Origin: Maratus speciosus
Taxonomy: Eukaryota > Arthropoda > Arachnida > Araneae > Salticidae
Direction of reading: 5' to 3'
DNA: 64,000 nt
Assembly (NCBI GenBank): GCA_963932465.1
Contig: OZ010799.1
Coordinates: 162,064,761 to 162,128,760 of the forward strand
The notes under the pieces were generated by a model. It made no database searches. It was not told the origin of the DNA and was given only the letters and a program-made list of their open reading frames with translations. This document shows positions 50,818-61,689 of this stretch, piece by piece. The stretch's first letter is position 1. Each line of letters begins with the position of its first letter. Position numbers and translations under genes: made by a program.

Positions 50818-51260
50818 GGTGTGTTCGTAATTATATAAATACGTAGCCCCTATAGTCCCCGTTCGGTCCGTCTGTCTGTCTGACTGTCCGTCCGTCCTTC
50901 CGCATATAACGGGGCATGAACTACCCAACCGAATGTTCTGAAATTTTAAATGAAAAGTTGTTGCAAAATTTTGTCATTACAAATTTTATGAAAATAGGAT
51001 GTATAGTTTAATTACAGGAACAGTCAAAAGTTTTCCGTTACATTACGGCCAATGGGAAAAAATGTTCCAAGTGCATTTTAATGACGTTACGGACTTTCGA
51101 ACAGAATGAAATTCATATGTACTTATGAAGTGCTCTAAAATATACATTCAGTACAATATACAGTGCAAAAAGTATTTATAAAACTAGTTATAGTACGAAT
51201 GCACACTTTTTTTGTCATTTGCCACGTTTGACGTGCAATTTCCAACTTGTTTTTATTTCC
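50818..51260. repeat. Repeat family R2, copy B (single core unit)
   Basis: It begins AGGTGTGTTCGTAATTATATAAATACG and continues with a (tgtc)n-like stretch, one core unit (ggatgtatagtttaattacagg), 'tagttatagtacgaatgcaca' and the tail 'tttgccacgtttgacgtgcaatttccaacttgttt'. Its end points coincide with those of 16793-17545. Confidence 0.75.
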
Positions 51261-52875
51261 TTCGCGTTTCTTGTTTTTCGCTAACGCTTTTTATTTTTGA
51301 CTTGCTACACTGGCTAGCTTAATATAAAAAAATCTGTGTAAAAGAAAGTGCAATTTATAACATTGCTTTTCACCAGAGACTGTATCGGGATTGAACTTTT
51401 TTTTTATTTTAACCTCTAGCCACTCTTTGCAAAAGTTTAATGTAAAACACTGTATTTGTACAAAGCTATTTATCTAAAATTCTACACGATTTATTCCATT
51501 AAAGGTGTAACATATTTTTATTGCTATAATTTTGTGCAAATAAATTACTGATACATTTTAAAAAACAAAACTGATCCTTTCCAGAACTCACTTAAACACC
51601 TGTGAGTCGCTATACATATGTCAGGAACCGCTCTTCTGTGTTATTCTAATATATTAATTTAATTACGCTGTTACACACCCACAATTATTAAATATAGTGC
51701 ATTTGTATGAATTTAATTCGGAGTTACAGTTATGAACGTAAGAAAAAGCGCAATTCAACACTGTACCTAATCAGATATTCAAATAAAAGTTGGACCAACA
51801 TAGAGTTTTTCCTTCTTTTATATACATAAGAAGAAATTTTTTAAATTATAAAAAATTTCGCCTTCCGTTTTTTGATGAACTTGCATGTTTTGAAATATCC
51901 TGAATACGATTTGGTTATTTTTTCGGTTAACTTTATATTTTTGTTTAGTCTGTCTCTACGTGAAACATATTTTGTGGCGCGGTCTCTATCTCAAGGACTA
52001 TTGCATGGAGTTTTATCAAACGTGCTGTAACTTTATAACGAATTATCGAATTGATTTTCGGATGGTGCTATTCAATTTAGAAATACAAAATACATAATAA
52101 AAAATATTCAACTCGACCTATTTAAAAAAAGTTGAATTCCTCCTCACCCCGAGTTAAAATTCCCCATCCCCCCCAAAACGAGGTAAAATAATATAATTTT
52201 TGGGGATTCATCAGATCTTCATTTCGAATGCCAAAACGAAGTTCTCCCCAAATTTTTGTCAATGGCCATTGGTTTTTGCTCTAAAAACTTATTTTACCTG
52301 CACTATAAAGTACACGATAGAAATTATGTCCCCTTGATCTATTTTTTTAATTGTGTTATATTTCCTTTCCCTCCCTAAGTTAAAATTCCCTCTTTTTCAC
52401 CCAAAAAGCATGGTAATAGAACTTTACTTTCGAGGACCCATTTCTAGTGACAAAACGACTTTCTTCCCAAATTTTCGTGAATGGCCGCCAGTGGTCGTTT
52501 ATTATTCGATTTTTGGTGTATTTTACCTATACTACAAGTACCTATACATACAGACGCCAGCCAGCTAGACATTTCCTGAAAACAGTCAAATTGTCTTCCG
52601 GACTTCCCAATATGTGCCAGTCCCTCAAAAAATAGATGTGAAAGCGTTTCACTATTCTAAAGCTATCTTCTCTAGTATATAGAGAAAAAAGTAAAACTTG
52701 TATGAGCTTTATGAATTTAAATGGATAATTTCGTGAAACAATTTTTAACTTCTTACTTGACATTGAATTATTGTAATTTGGCAAACAGCACCTATTAAAA
52801 AGATTCTTTGTCGCAATAATTTTATTATTATCACATTAATTTTTTATAGTCAGTATTAAATAACTTTATATTCAT
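51261..52875. other. No gene; repeat debris
   Basis: 51960-52030 (ctctatctcaaggactattgcatgg) is a stray relative of the array phrases at 1-480. 52130-52560 has direct similarity between 'tcgaatgccaaaacgaagttctccccaaatttttgtcaatggcc' and 'agtgacaaaacgactttcttcccaaattttcgtgaatggcc', two units about 240 bp apart. Frames there overlap and are not genes. Confidence 0.5.
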
Positions 52876-52883
52876 GTTTCGAC

Positions 52884-53649
52884 CAGGGTTGCCAGTTTGG
52901 CCTCCAATTTTAATCCAAAATTTCAAAGTCATATCATCAAAAGAAGAATTGTTACTTTCTTCTATCTTTACAAGAAAAAAGTATTGGATTCGTGAAAATT
53001 TTCGAATTTCGGTTTTCGACAGATTTACACGTTTTAAGCGTCAGAGATCCCGAGAAACATATTTTTATAAAATGTCTATCTGTCCATCTGTCTGTGTGTC
53101 TGTGTGTGATACAAATTTTGTGGCCGCTCTTTCTTAAGAACTAATGCACGGAATTTGATAAAAATTTATAATCTGTTAGTCCCTGATATAAATTGGTACT
53201 GAGTAGTTTTTGGTGCAAATCGCTCAACAGATAGCGCTGATATGCCGCATTGTTTACGATTTCCGCAGTGTCTCTATCCCGAGAACAACTTATCTTATTT
53301 CCCAACCGTGGCACTTCTATGCAGATTTTTTTCGATTTCCACCATAGCTCTACTCAAAAACTAATGAACGGATTTTAACGAAACTTCAGATTCAGTTAGA
53401 AGTTGACATAGGTTGTTTCAGATTAGATTTTGATGTAAATTATCTAACCGGTGGCACTGCTACGCTGTATTTTTCAGAAAGTATTAACATGTATGAGGTA
53501 GAAGAAAGTTTGGGATTGCCACAGCCGACTAGTTAATTTAAGTGATCGCTAAAAGTGTCTCATTAAATAAAGCATAAAATACGATTGTTTATTTCTGGTA
53601 GGATATTAAACATTTCTGTATAAAAGTGGAGGCCAATCTGGCAACACTG
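52884..53649. mobile_element. hAT-like element with minisatellite core
   Basis: The 766-bp element starts CAGGGTTGCCAGTTTGGCCT and ends ..ggaggccaatctggcaacactg. The flanks GTTTCGAC (52876-52883) and GTTTGGAC (53650-53657) agree at 7 of 8. The interior has a (ctgt)n stretch and about three units of the ~144-bp tandem family seen at 1-480. It is non-coding. Confidence 0.82.
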
Positions 53650-53736
53650 GTTTGGACGTACGATCGAACTCGGTTAATATTATAAGCAAGGATAAACACA
53701 AAAGTCCTCATACTAACTGTTACTAGTAATGCGTGT

Positions 53737-54376
53737 TGCCAGGTCTCTTGCGTAAATCGGGGCTCCAAATCAAATCGATATAAGTAAGCGTACAATCTTA
53801 ATACTCGAATCGGGCGTAAATTAACACAGTTGTGCCATCTTGTGGACGGGGTGGTAATCCACATACGCGGGCTTTTAGTGTGACGTCATGTTTGTTAGAA
53901 TATCTAGAATATCTACCATCTGCGCATATTTTCTAAATCTTTAGTCACTCATGGAACTGAATTTTGTTTACCATATTTATTGCAAAATAATGGCGTAGCG
54001 AAAGGAGCGTCTGCATGCACTTGACACCACGAAGTTTTCCCCGCCTTGTCAGAGACATATTAGCTATTTATCAAGGTGAAAAAAACTTTACAATTTTAGT
54101 GGTGTGAAGTAATATAACAGTTAGGCATCTTCCTGTAGTTTAACCCCGTCCGCTACGTGGCGTGCGACTTTGATTGATGTGACCTCTCCCATTTATGATA
54201 GGACTCTTACTTATACCGCTTTTCTCCAAATGCTCTGGTAAACAGTATTATCAGGTAAGTGTTTTCGCCTTATCTAATTGCAGAATTATCTGCGATTAAA
54301 CGTGGCGAAATAAACAGTAAGTAATTAGTGGTGTACTGAGAATTTAGAGCTCTGGTTTACACTGGACACCTGGCAG
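53737..54376. mobile_element. Foldback MITE split by hAT MITE copy 3
   Basis: The left part (gtgttgccaggtctcttgcgtaaatcggggctccaaat) and right part (..aatttagagctctggtttacactggacacctggcag) are inverted. The inner arms repeat 'ttcgccttatc' and 'ggcgaaataaac'. It is related to 8262-8625. The hAT MITE 53771-54223 entered at its 'ctccaaat'. Confidence 0.7.
53771..54223. mobile_element. hAT-like MITE, family H8, copy 3
   Basis: The 453-bp element has ends CAAATCGATATAAGTAAGCG and ..cttacttataccgctttt and the exact 8-bp duplication CTCCAAAT (53763-53770, 54224-54231). The interior follows copies 1 and 2 (ttgtgccatcttgtggac, atggcgtagcgaaagg, acaattttagtggtgtga), with an extra stretch near 53880-53930. 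Confidence 0.9.
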
Positions 54377-54692
54377 CTCTATTCATAATACACGTGAAGA
54401 TAATTATCATTTTAACCCTTAAATGCTTTTTTTTTTATTTTGTTTCGAAAAATTTATAAATGATTCTCTGAAAGGTTTATTACACAGAAAAAATAATAAA
54501 AAAAACAAAAACACAGATACATTTTTCATATAAAACGTCAATCTTTTCTTCTGTTGCGCATCTGCACTACAAGAAACAAATTCCGTCCTCTGGTTGTTTT
54601 ACGCTAAAATGTTGCAAATTAGTAAATATTTTAAGAAGTATGTCTCCAAATACCTTATTTTATGTAATTATTTATTTTATAAAACATAATCT
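54377..54692. other. No gene recognised
   Basis: AT-rich. A block near 54470-54570 (agaatcatttataaa..catctgcactacaaga, read in part as complement) resembles 16080-16210 and 40480-40615, so it is another dispersed repeat without defined ends. Confidence 0.45.
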
Positions 54693-54696
54693 TTAA

Positions 54697-54933
54697 CCCT
54701 TTAATTCCCATGATAGAATACGTGTAGAAACTACGTTGTTCAGAGAATCTGACTTTACACTAGAAAGTTTTAATGGTTAATTTTGCTTCATTTAAATACT
54801 GTATGCCTGTTATTAATTAAAACAGCTATTGCTATTTTAATTTTCTGGTGTGAATTATGTATATATACGAAAAAAAATCTAATTGATTCAAAACACTGTT
54901 GTTTTCATACATGCAAAGCTGCGCACTAAAGGG
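54697..54933. mobile_element. TTAA MITE, CCCTTTAATTCCC ends
   Basis: The 237-bp element has exact TTAA at 54693-54696 and 54934-54937. It begins CCCTTTAATTCCCATGATAG and ends ..gctgcgcactaaaggg. The interior is AT-rich and non-coding. Confidence 0.8.
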
Positions 54934-54937
54934 TTAA

Positions 54938-56963
54938 AAACGCACTCGTTACTAAACTAATTATTACTATTAAATAAATTCAACTGATCACTTATATTTT
55001 TCCTAGAAAATCTCGGCTAACACTGCAATAATCACTGCACTTTTTGAGCTATTGATTTCACGTATCCTTTTCATTTAACTGTGAAATGGTTAACTCAGGG
55101 TCTGGATTTAAAGAACATTTGAAACGGCCTTTTTAAAATACTCTCCAGATCTTAGGATATATCTTATAGGGAGTCCCGTATACCCGAAGCTCGTGGGTGA
55201 CTTTGAGGTGTGATCCTCGAACTACGCGATCTAATCCTTTAGTACATATATTAATATCGTGGCAACCATGTCATCTAATGATGCATTGGGGCTCTGGCGG
55301 AGCGACGTCTGTTGGGCAGAGCTCGGCATTGGTCGATTGCGGGGGTCATAACAACACAACGCGGTTAAAAGGCATTTCCTTTTCGCGGGAAGACCCGTCC
55401 CGCCTAACTTTCCACACATTTCTTGGGTCTTCAGACCCTATAAAATCGAACAAAGGCTCGCCACTGCATGGCGAGATATAGTTTTATGCCTTTTAAATAT
55501 TTTGCGTAGAAGAGAATTGAAGTCTCATTGAAGTTTAAACTTTTGTCTCGTAAAACTGAGCAACTGCTATATTTTGTCATATTGTTGTAAAGTCGAAATA
55601 TTGTTTAATAGAGAAAACATTGCTTGATAAAAAGAGGCTCTTTTCCTAATTCTACCGTACGTTTTACCAATATATTTATTAAAATGAATTAGTGTTTTAC
55701 TCGCACTAGCAATGATCTTGCTTTGTACTCATGAAAATCATAATGTAGTTAAGATGATGAGCTATTCTTAACGAGATAACTGCTCGTTTTAACTGTTTTC
55801 TCTGTTATTATCCTTAACTTGTTACCCATGCTCGTATTGAGCGAGTTCGTCTATATTTGTTTAAATCTTACCTTTAATTATTAACTATACATAGGTATAG
55901 ATGAATGTATATGTGTGACTCGTTATTGCTCAGTGACACAATTGTCGACTCAAAATGATTGAAAATGTTTTCAACCTCGGTTAGCAGGCATTATTGACAT
56001 GTGAAAGAGTTTTTCGTTACATAATCGACTAAGAAATAAGTAAATATTAAAAATTTAAAAAAAAAAGATGTAAGCAGAGAGGAAATTTTAATTACTTTTC
56101 CATAAGAAAAATTTCTATAAAAAAATGAAAAGTGTATTTCAGTATCCTAAGAGATAGGAATTAAAAACAGGGTTGTCACAATCGACTATTTTTAAATTCA
56201 ATTTCGCACCGCTTTTTCAAAATAAAAATATTTTACATACACTTTCACAGCATCTGCAAGAGAAATATACTACAAAGTGTATTTTTAAAAAACAGTGGTG
56301 CGAGCATAATATAAAAATAGTCGCCTGTGGCAGCCCTGCAAACATTGACGTTTTTTTTTTTTAAATAAAAATATAATTCGACCGTAAATTGATTTTCTGT
56401 TCTTTTTGTTTGCATGACAGCATAATGTGTAGGAGAATAAGAACGACTGGTTAACAAGATAGAAACGTTTCCCTTCAGCATCTAGCTGTAAAAATATATG
56501 AAGAAGACAGAATGATATTTATAGTATTACGTCACTAGAAAAATGTTTAATAATGTATCGGGAGCATAAAATTCTTCTTAATTCTCGGATAAGTGAACAT
56601 CACGAGCGAATAAAGAGAATATTTATTTGTCTAAAAAATCGCTGTACAGATTTCTAAAAATTGCAATATGATGAGAAGAAACTAGTATTGTGTTTTCAGA
56701 TAATTACCTTTGACAATATATAAATATCACATTTTTAGTATAAAATACTTTAATTTTGAGGAATATTATCATTACTATAATGAAAGAAAAAGAAAATACA
56801 TTGACTCAAATAGGAAGAAGTCAATAAATTTGAAAAAGTTAATGTGTCAACAAATTTAGATAAATTTTAAAATGTACTTAGATGTAACAAGTTTGTGTAG
56901 ATAAAATATTTGATTCAATATCTTCGCTTATATTTTTAAAAGTTACACAATTTGAAGTTTTCT
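54938..56963. other. No gene identified; GC-richer patch 55170-55480
   Basis: 55197-55481 is open for 94 codons on the plus strand with balanced composition, and the minus strand is open at 55231-55419. Neither product shows a domain. The GC step suggests an inserted fragment (retroelement terminal region or similar), but no terminal repeats or primer-binding site were found. The rest is AT-rich. Confidence 0.35.
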
Positions 56964-56967
56964 TTAA

Positions 56968-57192
56968 CCCATTAACCGCTGGTGATGCGTTCACGCAACT
57001 GTCAAAATAATTGTTCATTCTCTAATTAATTATTTTGGCACCACTATTTTAGAGTTAAAAAATTAGCTTATTTATTGGCAGAAATTTCGGTATATTAGTA
57101 AATCGAAATTTACCTTTCTGAATTTGTGGTGTCAAAGGACTTTCAACAAGAATTTTGAAAATTCTTACTTTATAGTTTTGGCGGTTAATAGG
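56968..57192. mobile_element. TTAA MITE, CCCATTAACCGC ends
   Basis: The 225-bp element has exact TTAA at 56964-56967 and 57193-57196. The ends CCCATTAACCGCTGG and ..ttggcggttaatagg are inverted. Inner words 'ttttggcaccactattttagagtt' and 'tgaatttgtggtgtcaaagg' are mutually inverted. Confidence 0.85.
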
Positions 57193-57196
57193 TTAA

Positions 57197-57578
57197 GTGG
57201 ATCTCCAAATCTAGCTTCGTTGGGATAGATTTCGATTTAAAAAACATAAAGTCAGTCAAATTCGAGGTTATGTACTACCGGAAGTATCGGTCAGCCAGTA
57301 TAAGTAATTCTTAATTTTAAATTTTGTAGATGAGACAGTTTGTCTACTACCCGACCGTCTGTGTACCGACCCGAACATAAGGAAAATACCGATATTCAGA
57401 TTCTAAGATGGTTTCACAGCCGAGAACCATCTTTTACAGGATGGAAGAAAAATATCCAAAACGGGGACGTACATGACTGTTTTTTTAAAAATTCCCAACA
57501 TATTATTTTTATAGAATTACTGGTTTCAGAATTCCTTAACGTTAGTAGTTTATTGGTGTATACATTAAATAGTATGGT
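57197..57578. other. No gene recognised
   Basis: A 105-codon plus frame (57340-57657) runs into the pogo-like element's end and has no domain. A small hairpin 'gtagatgagacagtttgtctac' lies near 57327. Confidence 0.4.
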
Positions 57579-58176
57579 TAAGGTTAGTTGGGGCAACTGG
57601 GACATGATTTTACAATGTAACTCTGGAGCTTCTGACAATTCAGCTTCAAAAAGCTAATGTTCATTTGAATTGAAGTCTGCACTTCTGTAAATGTGTTCAG
57701 TTAGGTTCCATCTATCAGACACAAATGCTCAAAATTACATTTTAATATTTAAAAATATAAAAATATGCATATTTAATCTTTCTTTCCTCATGGGTCCAGT
57801 TGCCCATAAAAATGGGGTAAGTCGACCAGGAGGGTCTATGTTCCACACTGGTTTATTTCTTTTCATGTGGGATATGATGTCCTGTTTGAAAAAAGTGTCA
57901 ACAATTTAAAAAAAATTAAACCAGGTAGATCAGGTAAATTATATGTCAATAAAGAGCATTGTAAGGGAAACCTTTGCTGTCAATGTGTTAAAAAAAAGCA
58001 CTAAAAGTGAAAATATTAGATTTATTTATACCAAAAACATAAAAATTAAGTAAGTACTTATGTACTTTAGTACAGGTAATAAGTTTAAAAGTCAGATGAG
58101 TATTTTAAGGGTAAAAAATGCTAGGTAAATCTATGAACAAACGGCTACGTAAGTACTTAAGTACTTTATCTGTATC

Positions 58177-58344
58177 CAGGGGTCGCATTATATAAGGAAC
58201 ATTTTATTGTTCCTACCAGAACCCTTAATGAGTTACCTTCATGATGACTTTAGTTAACATATTTTAAAGAAAGATGCGATGAAGATATTATTTTCAAAAT
58301 AGTGGTAGGAACAATAAAATGTGTCCCTATAGAATGCGACCCTG
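58177..58344. mobile_element. Foldback MITE with TATC flanks
   Basis: The 168-bp element starts CAGGGGTCGCATTATATAAG and ends ..cctatagaatgcgaccctg. The arms share 'acattttattgttcctacca'. TATC occurs on both sides (58173-58176, 58345-58348), a possible 4-bp duplication. It is nested in the pogo-like element. Confidence 0.8.
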
Positions 58345-58373
58345 TATCGTACAATTTCAAGGTTTGGCTATCT

Positions 58374-58580
58374 CGCTTTCAGGGGCAAGGTATTTGCATT
58401 TGTAAAATGTTGAAATAATTTACTGACACCAGTATTTACAAGATAATCTATTTGAAAGAAGGTAAAAGTACATTTTCGTGTACTTAATAAAGGTGAAATT
58501 TTCATTATAAAATTCCGGTGCCAATGTGGCAATTAGGAATTAAAATTATGATGCCATAATGGCATCACCGCCTGTCAGGG
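58374..58580. mobile_element. TTAA MITE, 11949 subfamily, decayed flanks
   Basis: The interior follows the subfamily in reverse ('tgttgaaataatttactgacacc', 'attccggtgccaatgtggcaattaggaattaaaatt', 'gcctgtcagggg'). Both flanking tetramers have changed (TCTC, TCAA), so the copy is identified by its body and not its edges. Confidence 0.7.
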
Positions 58581-59184
58581 GTCAAGAAATTTGGTTTGAT
58601 GTCACCCAATATGCTTTTTTTCATTTTATTACGTAATTTTAATAAGGTATTCTGTAATTTTCTTTATTGTGAGCAAAAAGCAATGGAGAAATCTACTTCT
58701 CGTTGTAAGAGAAACTCAACAAAATTATTTATGACTATTGGGGTCACTGGATCCAGCATGGTCCAGTTACCCGGATACATGTCCCAGTTACCCCATTCTT
58801 GAAACATTCATGAGGTAACTGGGACACCGGGCTTACATTTGAAACATGAAGTAAATATGTATAGATACCTAATAGTATTAACGTAGATATATGCCTAATC
58901 TTTAAAAAAAATGATTGTTTAATAAAAGTACTTACAGTATTTTAATAAAAAGCCGAGGAAGTTCAACCAAATTGACGTTGTTTTTTAAAAAAAAAGAAAA
59001 GTAAATTTTCGACAACCTATCACAGCAAAATGAGAGTTATGATTGAGTTGGCACACGTTGTTTTAGGAAGTAGAGATTAAGGGGCATTGTTCACAAACCT
59101 AAATCTTAAAATACATCAACGGTTTTTTATAAAATAGCCTATGGCCCAGTTACCTCGTCGGTCCAGTTGCCCCAACTAACCTTA

Positions 59185-60452
59185 CAAGCATTAGAATTCT
59201 CATTTTTTAATTAATGCGCACAAATATTGTTAATATGCGGAAATGGGACCTAACTTAGCTACCTAACATGTGAATTTAATTATAAAGATTTTTTATAGTT
59301 TTAGAAAAGAACTCTCTTAGTTCATATCACTTTATAGAAGGAACTTTCTGTAATTATCAATAGTTCAGTGCTTTTCTGAAGAAGAATTATTGCTTGATAG
59401 CAATTACTATCTATAAGAGCACACATTAAAACAAAGAATATATTACTTTCTCTAAAAAAGAGAACTTTTACAGCATGAGTAACATAACATTTTAAGAATG
59501 AGAATAAGAATCATGGACAATCACCATGTTTTCTACAAATTCCATTAAGTTTATAAATAATAAATTAAAAAAAAATAATTTTATATTCTGCATTTTGTAA
59601 AACTAAGAATAAAAATTTATCCATAAAAAACAAAAAAAATTAAATTTAAAAAGTGCCTATCAAGTAATAAAGAGTTAAAAAGAAAATTAGTGATTTTTTT
59701 GTTCCTTTTTTTTAAAATGAAACCATTAGATTAAAACTTGCGTTCTGCAGAACGGAAGTTTTCTAAGTAAATAAGTAGGAATAACCGACATTGACAGATG
59801 GTACTGAAAATAATTCGGGTAGTGAACTAGATAATATTCGTCAAAATAACAAGGGTTTTAAGGTACAGCATATTAATAAATGAATCAAGGATATGTAAAA
59901 TAATAAGAAGCCCGAAAACAAATTTGATTCGCAAAATACAAATTTTCCAGATTTCAATAAGTACCAAGCTCTTTTGAGAAATTAAAGTACAGCTTCAAAA
60001 GTTTTTATATCTGCTTAACAGATTGCCCACGGGGAATTTTGATCAAATCTGAATTTTAAAACAGTAGAAGCTCCTCTTTGTTCTGAAAGTCTTTGTAAAT
60101 TTGTGTTCTAGATAGGTTTACCTAGTTTATGCATCGGTAAATATCTTTCAATGTACGAATGTAACATAAAATGTCTTACAATCTAAAGAAATGTGGACAA
60201 CATCACATAAAGGCATTTTCTGTAAGTTAGAAGCCACTCCCTCAGTCAATGATGTTTTTTGAATGAAAACGAGAATTCTCGTTTCCCGTCATGTAAGTGT
60301 TAATAGCTGAACCCTTCCGAAATTAAGAATATCATTTGCACGAAAATTGACACAACTAATTTTGAGAATTATACCCGAATACATGAAATACCATTTAATA
60401 AGTAAATGCATATACTATTGTTATACTTTATGTTTACAATTTAAAGGTATCT
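59185..60452. other. No gene recognised
   Basis: AT-rich throughout with no frame, RNA or terminal repeat identified. Confidence 0.4.
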
Positions 60453-60626
60453 TTAACCCTTTCAGGGGAAAAGCACTAACATTGCTAAAATATTGAATTG
60501 AACTAACGACACCGGAATTTAGGAACAAATTTATTTCTAAATAAGAAAAGGCTACACTTCACATAAGTTATAAACCGGAAATTTTATAATGAAAATTCTG
60601 GTGTCTTTGTTGCATTTGAGAATTAA

Positions 60627-60934
60627 CCTTCTCGCTGCGTAATTGTTTTATCAAAGAGCTTCAAAAATTGCGTATTTAACTCCTTCGCGACGAGCGTCTT
60701 TTAAGAGTTTTTATTCTTTTGCCACCGGTTTTTCAAAACAAAAAATTTCTTCTGATTCAATCGGGAAATTTCTCCGATTAGATAAGGCAAAATTTAGAGT
60801 AAAAAAATAACTGGTGGGAATGATCAAGGAGAGTTAATTAGACGGAAAAATGCATCCCCGATGAAATCTCGGGTTGTATAAATTTTGCTACTTTTACGTT
60901 GCCCGAGAAATTCTCGGGTTGCGCAGCGAGAGAG
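60627..60934. mobile_element. Middle TTAA MITE of the nest
   Basis: TTAA stands at 60623-60626 and 60935-60938, with ends CCTTCTCGCTGCGTAA and ..gcgcagcgagagag. It carries the palindromic words 'ccgatgaaatctcggg' and 'cccgagaaattctcggg' near 60855-60918. The innermost element sits at its TTAA 60676. Confidence 0.8.
60680..60833. mobile_element. Innermost TTAA MITE of the nest
   Basis: TTAA stands at 60676-60679 and 60834-60837. It begins CTCCTTCGCGACGAGCG and ends ..gatcaaggag(ag). The left three quarters match 61090-61291 ('ttttgccaccg.tttttca', 'gattagataaggcaaaattta', 'taactggtg'), and the right part is shortened. Confidence 0.75.
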
Positions 60935-61089
60935 TTAAAATTTAGTTGTTTCATAAACATGCCACCGCCTTTGAAAGGGTTAAATGGCTTCTAAATTCTT
61001 CGTTTTTTTCATCACTTAAACCACTAGTATTACTTAAAACAAAATACACAGTAATCTTAAATAATTAAGCACAGCAGACAACTTATTAA

Positions 61090-61291
61090 CCCCTTCGGGA
61101 CGGGAGCCTTTTGCGAAATTTTTAATCTTTTGTCACCGTTTTTTTTAAAAATAGAAATTTTTGTCTTCTTGAATCGAGAAAATGCGCTGATTAAATAAGG
61201 CAAATTTTACAGTAAAATTTTACTGGTGAGGAAAAACAAGGATTCTGAACGCTTCATGTGGCACGTATACGTGTCGCTCGTCCCCAAGGGG
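61090..61291. mobile_element. TTAA MITE, CCCCTTCGGGACG ends
   Basis: The 202-bp element has exact TTAA at 61086-61089 and 61292-61295. It begins CCCCTTCGGGACGGGAGCC and ends ..cgctcgtccccaagggg. A GGCACGTATACGTGTCGC stretch near the right end parallels the GACGTATATATACGTC subterminal palindromes of the piggyBac element at 47.5 kb. Confidence 0.88.
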
Positions 61292-61295
61292 TTAA

Positions 61296-61689
61296 GTAAT
61301 TTTCCTGCTTCAAACTTATTTATATAATTTTGAAAAAATGTATAAGTTAGCAGCTTTGCATTGAAGGAATTCCTTTTTTTTCCTGTGTTAGTCACTCATT
61401 GACTCTTTATATTTGCAACTTACAGAAATAACGCGATCAATCTAAATTTGGAAATAATGAACCCGCTAGCCGGACGACACTTAGTTCGCAGTACGTTTAA
61501 GGCTTGTTTTACAACAAATCTTAGGCGTTTGAGACAACTGCCATATTACTTGAATTGCCTAGAAAATTCAATATAATTCGCTATTTTTGGCATAAAAACT
61601 TTTATATACTACACATTACTTTTACTTTTTCCGGTGCATATAAAATAATTTTCTAACGATTTTTAAAGGAAATATTTGATCATTTTTTT
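61296..61689. other. No gene recognised
   Basis: AT-rich; short frames only. Confidence 0.4.

Larger units (their letters stand above)
57581..59182. mobile_element. pogo-like non-autonomous element, 1.6 kb
   Basis: Its ends AGGTTAGTTGGGGCAACTGG and ..ccagttgccccaactaacct are inverted over about 24 bp, with TA at 57579-57580 and 59183-59184. The word CCAGTT(A/G)CCC or its complement recurs near 57797, 58762, 58784, 58815 and 59150, mostly subterminal. No transposase was found: frames of 72 and 68 codons at 57691 and 58596 have no domain. A small MITE (58177-58344) and a decayed TTAA MITE are nested inside. Confidence 0.75.
60457..60979. mobile_element. Outer TTAA MITE of a triple nest
   Basis: TTAA stands at 60453-60456 and 60980-60983. 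The ends CCCTTTCAGGGGAAAAGC and ..ccgcctttgaaaggg are inverted. It resembles the 11949 subfamily. Without the inner element (60627-60934) and its extra TTAA it is about 210 bp, the normal size. Confidence 0.85.
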
